Assembly: GCA_016711705.1 (NCBI GenBank)
Contig: JADJSK010000002.1
Span: 558,001 to 622,000, forward strand
Length of the DNA: 64,000 bases
Direction: 5' to 3'
Source of the DNA: Candidatus Brachybacter algidus
GTDB taxonomy: Bacteria; Bacteroidota; Bacteroidia; Chitinophagales; Saprospiraceae
How positions within the stretch are numbered: position 1 is the stretch's first letter; every line of letters starts with the position of its first letter. This document shows positions 17,432-26,900 of this stretch, piece by piece. The notes under the pieces are model-generated. The model was not told the origin of the DNA. It worked only from the letters and a program-made list of their open reading frames with translations, and did not search any database. The position numbers and the translations under genes were made by a program.

Positions 17432-17903
17432 ATGCAAAACAATGTAAAATGTATTTTGTCTTTTTTTAGTATGAGCTTATTTGTTATTAATAGCTGCCTC
17501 CTCCTTTGGGCCAGATGGTGCCAGCAATACCATTGTAAAAATTGGCAATTGCGAACCCAAACCTCCGATCAATGAGTGCAAAGGTGAATGTACTGGTTAT
17601 TGATAATGAGGAAATCCTGTAAAGGCTGGTGAGGGGAGTTTATTTATAAATAATTTGAGAGTAAATTTTGATTCATGCGAATATGAATTGCAAGATTTTT
17701 ATAAAGAACATGTAGTCATTGGACCTGATGGAACTTATCATTTTCAATCACCTCCCAATCTGCACGAGAATTCGCAGGATCTATATCGAGTTGAATTAGT
17801 TTTCAGAATAGCCGGAAGGGAATCCAGGACAGTCAAAACTCTGAAATATGATCAAACAACAGTTTCCTTTACTTTGAAGACTCCTGATCCGGATTATCCA
17901 TAA
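17432..17903 (+). pseudogene. Small lipoprotein, frameshifted
   Basis: ATG 17432 starts MQNNVKCILSFFSMSLFVIN and a lipobox-like NSC; in other frames come SSFGPDGASNTIVKIGNCEP and ECKGECTGY. The C-terminal 82 codons (17655-17903) are open: NLRVNFDSCEYELQDFY, VVIGPDGTYHF, then SRTVKTLKYDQTTVSFTL. Unknown family; a beta-rich periplasmic lipoprotein seems likely. It lies 11 bases behind the membrane-protein gene and 22 bases before the FG-GAP gene. Confidence 0.5.
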
Positions 17904-17925
17904 TTAAGAACTCAAAAAACATCAA

Positions 17926-19569
17926 ATGAAAAATATATTAACAATAGTGTTTCTAGGATCTTTTGGGATCACAAATTTATTATGCCAAAATTTTACATTT
18001 AAATCAGAAAATCCTTTTGGCATCAAAACCATAAAAGATGATGATAGTCGCCCAACTCAAAAGGTAATGTTCTTTGATTATGATGGTGATGGAGATTTGG
18101 ACATTTTACATAGCGGGATTGCTTCCCTTGATAATGTTGAAACTTTGAATGGTCTAATGTCCATTATTTTCTGGAAATACAGGAGAATATTGGGGATGCC
18201 CACAATCCACAATTTGGTCCGAGACAATCGATATTTGAAAATTTCCCTTTTCCAGAAGGTTATTTTTTTCCATGCGCCGGGGATTTGAATGGCGACGGGA
18301 AGGTAGATTTTGGTTAATGGTGCAGTAGATGATATCGGAAACAGAACCTTCATTTATTCTAAAAATGTGTCGGTTGGTCAGACTCCACAATTTGAAAACA
18401 TTAAATTGAGTGTTTTTGGACTTGATGATCTGGTGGCGGAAAGTTTTTTTATTCCTGAATTAATAGATCTTGACAGTGATGGAGATCTTGATATATTATT
18501 GAGTGGCTTTAACCCTGCCTTTGGAGAAGAAAATGGCCCTGATATTCCGGTCAATTATTATGCCAAAAACAGAGGGACAAAACCCAACCTGATTTCGTAG
18601 GGTGGTATTATGACCCTTTTGGTCTTGTACAAAGTCCTCTTATAGAAATATTGTGCGCCGGAGATATTGACAATGACGGAGACATCACGCCCTTGGAGCA
18701 AATCTTTTGATCCCTTCAGATTCAATTAATTTCCTAAGTGTCCATATGAATAGCTCAGGACCGGATGGCAGACCGGTTTTTACGAATACACTTAATTCTC
18801 CGTTTGGTCTTTCCACAAGCTTTGGTGATAAGCAATATATGTTTCCAAACCTCGTGGATCTTGATGGAGATAGTGACCTTGACCTGTTCGTATTTAAGGG
18901 TGTAGCAAGTGAGTTAGTGCTTCAATATTATGAAAATGACCTTTGTACACCCGAGACAAGTTCATTTTACAGCCAATATTTGCAGTGGAAATTCACTAAA
19001 TTTGGGAGGAATGGAATTTACTGACCCCGGTACTTATGTCGTTCCGCTTAAAGGAAGTGACGGATGCGACAGCACGGTCACCCTTACCTTGTTTGTTGGA
19101 AACTGTTGACAATTCTGTCAATGTTATACAAAATACAATTACTGCCGGACTTTCCAATCTAATTTATCAATGGATAGACTGCGATACCGGAATCGAAATC
19201 CCTGGTGCTACGGGACAAAGTTATACGGCAAATACTACAGGAAATTATGCTGTAAAAATCACATCTTTAAGTGGTTGCTCCTCAATCTCAGGATGTATTT
19301 CAATAGTTACCTCAGGAACAAAAAAATTAAAGTGGGAGGATTCTGTCAATATATATCCAAATCCTGCGACAGGAATGGTACACATTCTCAATGCTTCTAA
19401 TTTTCCTGTGACTAAAATTACCGTGACGAGTATTTCGGGTACGAAAATGAAAGAAATAAAAGTGAGTGGTAAGAATACAATTGATATTTCTTCTCTAAGC
19501 AGCGGAACTTACTTGTTAAAACTTGAAATAAATAATGTTGAAATTGTAAAAAAATTAATTGTGAATTAA
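17926..19569 (+). pseudogene. FG-GAP/VCBS repeat protein with T9SS tail, broken
   Basis: Four open pieces (17926-18288, 18310-18600, 18707-19024, 19036-19569) read as one protein of about 545 residues. It has a signal peptide (MKNILTIVFLGSFGITNLLC), calcium-binding FG-GAP loops (FFDYDGDGDLDIL, LIDLDSDGDLDIL, LVDLDGDSDLDLF and a shifted FPCAGDLNGDGKVDF), an Ig-like module (GNYAVKITSLSGCSS) and a T9SS sorting tail (IYPNPATGMVHI ... EIVKKLIVN). At least four frameshifts. Intact homologues form surface beta-propellers. Here no full product could be made. Confidence 0.8.
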
Positions 19570-19645
19570 AATTAAATTCTTCCTTAATAAACTAAAATCA
19601 AAGCATTAATATAGAATGCTTCGATTTTTTATTTTTATTTAATGT

Positions 19646-19928
19646 TTAATTCCAACGTATCGGACCGAAAAATTTGTCTATTATTAAGACAGACACCAGA
19701 AAAATCCATAAAAAAATAATGGTACTCCGGGGATTGCTGTCATGACCATCGCGACTGAATCTGATTTTAAATATAGTTTTTACGAATAGCGCAACCAAGA
19801 CCCACAATAATCCAATTACAGTATATGGATTCATCGGCGTACTAGCATACTTCCATCCCATCAAGAAACCACCAAAGCGCGAATATTGCTTCCGGCACCC
19901 ACAGGATCCAGAATATATATTTCATCAT
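19646..19928 (-). pseudogene. Two- or three-TM small membrane protein, frameshifted
   Basis: From ATG 19928 the reading MMKYIFWILWVPEAIFALWWFL is a membrane helix; one base later the frame becomes that of GWKYASTPMNPYTVIGLLW, VALFVKTIF and IIFLWIFLVSVLIIDKFFG, two further helices. One indel near 19865 breaks it. Unknown function. The 230 bases between this gene and 20160 contain repeats of GCTAAAGTGCTAA and CCAAAGTCTAAAGCG and no gene. Confidence 0.5.
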
Positions 19929-20159
19929 GGTCTTGCATTTTTAATACACGGTAAATTTAATCAAAAATAGGATAGTATTTAAGTATTGTAGTTGAAAGTA
20001 TTATAGTTAAATTGTATTATAGTTAACCAGTTGTGCCAAGTGCAAAACGCATGCGTCCCAGTCGCGGAATGATCTTTTTTACGTAATACGCTAAAGTGCT
20101 AAGCCAAAGTGCTAACCCCAACGACTAAAGCGCCGTCCCAAAGTCTAAAGCGCAGCGAC

Positions 20160-20985
20160 CTACCTATAGTAGTAAGTAATATAATCTTCCGTGATTTCAT
20201 AATAGCAACTGCTGGCCTGATCCCGATTGGCACTGATGGCAATAAATTCAAGGATGTTAACTCTTTCAGAAAGTGGCAATTTTGTTGCTTTTTCCCTGCT
20301 CTTGAAGTTGGAATAAAAACAAAAAAGACAATTTCCACCACCCATTTCTGTGTCAAATTTTACCCTTTTATCTCCTTCGATGTATATGATAGACCCAGCC
20401 CTTAAATTTCCTTTATATTCGACTTTTCTTGTAAACTTTCCGACAATATCATTCAAAATTTTGCTTTCAATTCAAGATCCTCATTGGGTAGAATTTTCCC
20501 TGTGCCATCTCGATAAATAATAGGTTCATGCTCTTCCGCTTCAATTTCATTAAGTAACTTTTGAAGTGAAGATGCAGATTGATTTTCACCTGGAGCGACA
20601 GGAGGAGTATAATCTTCATCACGCTTTATAAATTCAATTATATGTTTGTCTCCTGAAATGTTAGTTATAATTAATTCATATGCACCGGCAATATAAAAGG
20701 CTGTCGATAATAATTTGAATACTTCCATTAATTACTTCACTCACTTTTTTTTCGAAAATAATTTCCTCCGTTCTCTTCTTGCGGATTAATAAATAATCAT
20801 AATTACTATAATATTCAGGTAGCCAAATTATCATTTGTTGACAATCAGGATAATGCACGAATCTGATATTTTATCTTCAAACAATAGCATTTCACACTCC
20901 GGATTTCTGTCAATCGAAGGAATATTCTGAATGGAAAGAATATCAATTGTGCCGAACCAGGAATCTATATTTTCTTGAGCGACAT
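20160..20985 (-). pseudogene. Unknown protein, several frameshifts
   Basis: Pieces in three frames join as ENIDSWFGTIDILSIQNIPS, CEMLLFEDKIS, HYPDCQQMIIWLPEYYSNYD, YLLIRKKRTEEIIFEKKVSE, VINGSIQIIIDSL, YIAGAYELIITNISGDKHII, then an acidic linker and FTRKVEYKGNLRAGSIIYIE, ending in SSCYYEITEDYITYYY. No family recognised. Open pieces are 20453-20728 and 20160-20456. It lies just downstream of the broken phzF gene on the same strand. Confidence 0.4.
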
Positions 20986-20995
20986 ATGTTACTTC

Positions 20996-21780
20996 TTAAT
21001 CTATGAAAATTGTACCTGACAAATACAACTTGGCATAACCGCTGATTTCGACCCGATCATCAAGGTCTTTACACCATAATTTTCCTTGTCTTTTCGATAG
21101 TTGCAGTGCTGTTAATTCCTTTTTGGCCAATTTTAGACCAGAATGGAGTCAAGAAGTGTGCGCAGAACCGGTCACCGGATCCTCGTCTATCCCTGATTGC
21201 GGTGCAAAAAATCTGGAAACAAAGTCGCCATCTTCTCCTGGAGCTGCGATGATGACGCCCCGACCATTTAGAGCAGCAATTGCCTTCAGGTCTACTTCTA
21301 TTTCATTGATCTGAGCCTGTGTTTCAAACACAAATAAATAGTCTGTTTTACCCTTGTAAACCTCTAAGGAGACATGATTAAATGCAGCACAAATTTGCTC
21401 ATTCATAGGCACTTGTTCTAAGATATCCGTTGGAAAATTAAGTGTTAATAATTCGCCTGATCTTTTGACTAATAATGCTCCGCTTCTTTCTGAATAAAAG
21501 TTGATACTTTCTAAATTGTAACCCTCATAATTAAAAAGCACAAATGCTGCAGCCAATGTAGCATGGCCACATAGATCGACTTCAACTTCCGGGTGAACCA
21601 TCTGATTTGGAAGACATCACCTGTGCGGACGTAAAAAGCTGTTTCTGCCAGGTTATTTTCCATGGCTATTTTTTGCATCAGATCATCGCTGATCCAATTG
21701 TCCAGTGGGCAGACAGCTGCCGGATTTCCATTAAATATATGTTCAGTAAAGGCATCTATCTGATATATTTTTATCTCCAT
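20996..21780 (-). pseudogene. PhzF-family isomerase, frameshifted
   Basis: About 260 codons in three frames. Start MEIKIYQIDAFTEHIFNGNP with the family hallmark G-N-P-AAVCPL, then catalytic-helix MENNLAETAF (Glu in NLAET matches E45 of PhzF). After a shift at about 21600 comes PEVEVDLCGHATLAAAFVLF (D-x-CGHATLA hallmark), and DEDPVTGSAH; after a second shift near 21150 LSKRQGKLWCKDLDDRVEIS and YLSGTIFID. Intact relatives are DapF-fold isomerases, mostly of unknown substrate. All key residues survive, with only two indels, so this is either recent inactivation or sequence error. Confidence 0.85.
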
Positions 21781-21814
21781 TTTTACTATTCCTTTTATTT
21801 ATAAAATCTATAAA

Positions 21815-22332
21815 TCAGCAATCATACATTTCAGGGCCAATTTCGACAGATTTTCCTATTAATTTTGAAATTAGATCGGCGTATTTATCGAAAACAAAAC
21901 ACTTACCTGTTAAAATAGTCGAGTAATTTTTGCCTTTAATACTCAAATTAAGATAGCCACCACCACTACCTTTAGCAGGTAAAATATTTTGAATTATCAA
22001 ACCTGTAATATCTGATCTTTTGAATACCTGATAATGTTTTTTGTCTGCAAATCAATCTTATCATTTTTACTGTCTATCCAAATGATTGGTTTATTGATGG
22101 CACCAGGGTTCAACTTTGAAAATTTCAGTTTGACTTTATTGTTGAACTTATAATTTGCTGAAGCATCAATTTTTTCATCAATCAAAAGATAGTCTGATAC
22201 CTGGCCGTTTTGCTCATAGTCAGTGTCTATAAGTAATTCCGGATATTCCCTTTCGTTTTTCACTTCAAAGGAAGTATACCCGCCATCATACGCATAATCA
22301 CTATCATAAGTATACACTAGATTGATGGCCAT
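21815..22332 (-). CDS. Unknown protein, single frameshift
   Basis: Two overlapping open pieces (21997-22332 and 21815-22000) join near 22020: ...DLQTKNII continues as VFKRSDITGLIIQNILPAKG, then GGGYLNLSIKGKNYSTIL. The total is about 171 residues. No domain recognised; beta-rich. It overlaps the end of the upstream gene by 16 bp, so the three genes from 23775 to 21815 look like one operon. Confidence 0.5.
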
Positions 22333-23063
22333 TCCTTTGCATTGAAATAATAGCAGGTTTGATCTTTCCTTTCGTACACTAATTCCCGGTCTTTGACAGC
22401 GAAATCTTTAATAAATAAGTCACGAATGTCGAAATAGCTTCCATCATTACTTTCATTGTTAAAACATTGACTATAAAAGTGCATTGCTGCTACATCTTCT
22501 CTTTCATTGTCAAATATACACAGGTCATAGAAGATAATGTTACCAATTCGGACAGGAAATTTGAATTTGGTAAGTAATTGATGGTATTTCCCAATTTCAT
22601 AAAAAATGTCTTTAGATTTATGAAGATCGCTGAACTTTGTATCCCACTTTATGAATGTTTTCCTAGGAGATTGGATCTCAAAACCCGCCGCATGATCTCG
22701 AAAATTTCCATCCGGAATAAGTGAATAGTTTTGCAAGTTCTTTCGTCTCCAGATTTGATTTTTTATAGGTTTTTTATCCGCTAAATTTTGGAAAAATAGT
22801 ACTTCATCCAGCTCAAATCGAAGAGATAAATCTTCAAATACTTTACTGAAACCTGAATAATTGACGGGAATCCAATGCTGTGTATGGTCGAAAAAGAATA
22901 AAAATGCATTTAGTTCTTTGTCTATGATCGAATAAATATAAACGACTTGATCAAGTTCTATTTCTGCGTCATTATGCCATTCCTGGCCTTTAGAAATAAG
23001 TTTATTCCCTTCTATAAAAACCCTTCCCAGAGTTGTTTCTTTAGGAAAATTTACGGTTGCCAT
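22317..23063 (-). CDS. Conserved-looking hypothetical protein
   Basis: 248 residues, no signal peptide or membrane segment. Rich in aromatic and charged residues (FLFFFDHTQHWIPVNYSGFS, FYDLCIFDNEREDVAAMHFY). Not recognised. It lies 4 bp downstream of the gene at 23068 and overlaps the next gene, so co-translation is likely. Intact frame in an otherwise broken neighbourhood. Confidence 0.65.
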   Translation of the reverse strand: MATVNFPKETTLGRVFIEGNKLISKGQEWHNDAEIELDQVVYIYSIIDKELNAFLFFFDHTQHWIPVNYSGFSKVFEDLSLRFELDEVLFFQNLADKKPIKNQIWRRKNLQNYSLIPDGNFRDHAAGFEIQSPRKTFIKWDTKFSDLHKSKDIFYEIGKYHQLLTKFKFPVRIGNIIFYDLCIFDNEREDVAAMHFYSQCFNNESNDGSYFDIRDLFIKDFAVKDRELVYERKDQTCYYFNAKEWPSI

Positions 23064-23067
23064 CTAT

Positions 23068-23775
23068 TTAGAGGGCTAGCATGTTTTCTACAAGATTCGA
23101 AGTCTTTGGAAATGCAGAAACTATGTAGTGCCTAGGTAGAAACCAGCTTATTTGTTGCAGTCTGAAATTCAGATCTTCATTAGTTCCAAAATCTTCAGGA
23201 TGGACATTAAACGCTAATTGCTGATAAGACTGACCATCCCTCTTTTGGATGAACATCATGATCTTTGGATTGGCAACTCCGGTATAGATAAGAAATGATT
23301 TCAAAATATCACGGGTGACTCTAGGCAAATATTCTTCGGATGGCTGAGCCACAAGTATTTGGTCATCTTTCTCTATTTTCTCTGTTCCATATTCCGGCAA
23401 TTTATTTTCATTAGTTAGAAATTCGCCTCTCAGATATAAATTGAGAATATCCCCGTAAGAAAAAACCCAGTCGACATCACCTTCTACCGGATTAATAACT
23501 ACACCAAGACCATTTTGAATCAAATACTCAGTCAAGTTACTGATGCAGAAAGAGGTAAATGGTTGATTTGGCTCTGGCGTATTTAACACAAAGTAAGGAA
23601 ATCTGTCAGGTCCGGTCGTAGTTTGAGGTGTTACACTTGCGAAACTTGCAGTTTTGACAGCATCATGAAACCTTTGGATCCATTCCTCTCCTCTTTTTTC
23701 TCTTGGTATTTGAAAAAGGTTTAAAACTTCTTGTGTTTTATTGATGTCGCATTCCGGTTGCTGATTTTCTGCCAT
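23068..23775 (-). CDS. Conserved-looking hypothetical protein
   Basis: 235 residues, cytoplasmic by appearance. Segments such as RFPYFVLNTPEPNQPFTSFC, LTEYLIQNGLGVVINP and WVFSYGDILNLYLRGEF suggest an alpha/beta fold. The region LPRVTRDILKSFLIYTGVAN with PKIMMFIQK recalls SseB-like or immunity-type proteins, but I cannot assign it. First gene of the three-gene group ending at 21815. Confidence 0.65.
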   Translation of the reverse strand: MAENQQPECDINKTQEVLNLFQIPREKRGEEWIQRFHDAVKTASFASVTPQTTTGPDRFPYFVLNTPEPNQPFTSFCISNLTEYLIQNGLGVVINPVEGDVDWVFSYGDILNLYLRGEFLTNENKLPEYGTEKIEKDDQILVAQPSEEYLPRVTRDILKSFLIYTGVANPKIMMFIQKRDGQSYQQLAFNVHPEDFGTNEDLNFRLQQISWFLPRHYIVSAFPKTSNLVENMLAL

Positions 23776-23937
23776 ATTGTTTGATTATTGACTGTTATGA
23801 TTTGATGGTAATGAGGATGCGAAGTTAGTAAATAATTGAAAAATCGCATATGATTCATTTTAGCTAAATGATTAGTTGTTACAGTGTCAAATTCCATCTT
23901 TTTTCAATACAAGACACTTTTTTGCGGATTGAATTCT

Positions 23938-23970
23938 ATAAAAAAGGCCACCGTCTCTCAACGATAGCCT
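23938..23970 (-). terminator. Rho-independent terminator of the giant surface-protein gene
   Basis: On the minus strand AGGCTATCGT, loop TGAGAG, ACGGTGGCCT, then TTTTTT. All ten pairs form in RNA if two G-U wobbles are counted. It lies 27 bases after the stop codon at 23997. Confidence 0.8.
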
Positions 23971-23996
23971 GTAAAAACCTACTTACCTAAAAAATT

Positions 23997-26900
23997 TTAT
24001 TTATGAATGATCATTACTTTTTTCATAAGTGGTTCATGTCCTGATTTCAAGATATTGACAAGGTAAATCCCTTCAGCCTGGTCATGCAAGTTGATCTCAA
24101 TACCCTTGTAAGGCATTTCTTTCAATACTTCTGATTTAATTATTTTTCCCAAAATATCGATTACCTGCACGACGACATATTCACCTGTATAGGATTCTGC
24201 TGTTACTTGAAAAACATCTATTGCCGGATTAGGAAAAATTGAAATAGTGGCATTCAAAGTTGTCTTATTCGCAGTTACTGATTGAATTATTTCATGTCCC
24301 TTGATTAAGTCTCCTACGACATCGTTCCCTTCTACGCAGTCAAAAGAAGCAGTACAATATGAAACGCAACCTTTAGCATCTGTAACCTTCAATGAGATAT
24401 TGACAACAGTATAGCCATTTACAACTTTAATATTATCTGTGCCTTGTCCACCTGAAATATATCCGTCGCAATTAACCAACTCCCATTCATATGTAAATGG
24501 ACCCTGTCCGCCAGTAATTGTAGAGGTAATTATGTTGTCAATACTTGCACAACTAATAGGACCTTCCGGCAGATTAATATTACAACTATGACCTGAACCT
24601 TTAATGGTAATTATTTGTATTGCGGTGGAAGTATTTCCACACAAATCGGTTGCTGTCCAAATACGGTTATATGCAGTACTGTTGTCCACGGTTTGAACTA
24701 GAATTTGTTGCTTCGTCATATTATCAAGATAGCAATCTGTAGCGTTGATTGTTTTAAATTCCGGCATCACATCATTGCAGTACAGCGTAATGTCCTGAGG
24801 AATATTTTCAAATACAGGCGCTGTATTGTCAATAAATTTGCCGGTTAATTCAAATGTACTTTCATTGCCGCACGGATCTATTGCAGTCCAGATGTATAAG
24901 TATTTAGCTATATATCCATCTGCTTTGCAATTACCTTCATCAAGTAATTTTGTCTCAAGTTTCAGATCAACATATCCACCACAATTGTCACTCGCTGACA
25001 CGGCATTGACTCCATAATAAGCCAACATATTCGGAATTTTTTCAACATCGCAAGCCAATTCGAATGTTCCTCCATTTTGCAACTTAATTAGATCTGGATT
25101 CGTAACCTTGATCACAGGAGCTATAAGATCTCTGTTGAATATTCTTTGAGCGTCAATAGAAATATTTCCACAATTATCGGTTGCTGTCCATGTGCGAATT
25201 ATGACTTTTCCGCAGTCAGTATTACCTTCAGTCTCAGTAAAAGTGACAGGATAATCCAATCCTGAACATGCATCTCTGGCAGTTACAACAGGTGGAATTG
25301 TTGCGCTCCCACAATCATCCTTAGGAATCCCCGTCAAGACTGGACCTTGGTCATCAACTATCGTTACTATCTGCATGAAATTTGAGGTATTGCCACAATT
25401 ATCACTTGCAGTCCACATTCTTTCAAAAGGTGATTCATTTATGCAAAGTGTGATTATTGGTTTTTTATCTACAAAACTTACAGTTAATGCCCCATTGGAA
25501 TTATCAGTTACTTGCGGATATGGAACGCTTTCACCACATTTCATTTTGACGAATGCTGGTGCATCAATTGAAGGTGGTGTGGTATCTGTCATCTTGACAA
25601 AATAGGTCAATGTTGCTGAATTCCCACATATGTCTGTAACGGTAATTGTTAACTGAACTTCATACATATATCCATCAACTATGCAATCACCTGAATTTAT
25701 TAATTTGGTTTCTATTTCGACCTTATTTTCATCCAGGCAACTATTACTTATTATTATATTTTCTGCGGTAATATTTGGCATTCCCGATTCGTGACCTATA
25801 ATAGATTCAAAAAAGATCTCACTGCTATCAGGCTTGTCTTTAAATTCAATGATATTCACTATAAAAGATAAATTTGATGTAGAGCCTTTGATTATAATTA
25901 ATTGTGAATCTCTTGCGATATTGCCACAATCATCAGTCGCTGTCCATGTTCTTTGTACAAGTAAATTATTTTCACACATTACAGGAAGCGTCTCATTAAA
26001 AGCTATTTTAACGCTACCGCAATTATCCGTTGCAATAATATTTGTTGGTATAGAAGGTATTTGTGATGCGCAAATATTGGCAGGTATATTCGACAGTTGG
26101 GGAGGTGTATGGTCACTTACTTTGTAATTAAGAACGAATTCGCCAACATTGCCACAATCATCTTTTGCGGTCCAAACGGCTCTGACATTATATAGAAATC
26201 CACTTGAAGCGCAATTTTCAGCATAATTATAATTCATATCAAACTGTGCTAATGCTGTACTGCAAAAGTCTGAAACAGTGACATTAGCGGCATTTAATTG
26301 CAATGCAGATAAATATTCACAGTCAATATCTACTGTATCTCCATTTTGGTAATTATTTCCGGGATAATTATTAAAAGAAATTACAGGTGGTGTATTGTCA
26401 ATTACGTGGATAATTTGGGTAAAATAGTTTTTGTAATCACAATCTCCCGTGCTCGCTTTATACGTTCTCTCAATCGTGTAATTTCCAGTGCAGTCACCCT
26501 GAATTATCTTTTCTGACATGGTCACAAATGCATCTCCGCACTCATCTGTTGCTGTAATTATTGATGCTGCCGGGATATTGCTACAGTCAACTGACATCGT
26601 AGCCATTGGCAATGAATCAAATACCGGAGGTGTTACGTCTACTATATTTAATGTGACAGTAAATACACCAGCATTGCCGCAATCATCTGTTGCAGTCCAA
26701 GTTAATAACCATTTACTAATGAAATCATCTACTCCACATTCACCTGTTGCTAATAACTCTTTTTTATAACTAACAGAAACGTTACTACAAACATCTACTG
26801 CTGATACATCAGCTACTGTATAAGGGAATGGATTCCAGTTTGGATTAGAATTCTGACAATTTACATTGGTGGTACCAGAAATTAAATTAGGATTAATAGG

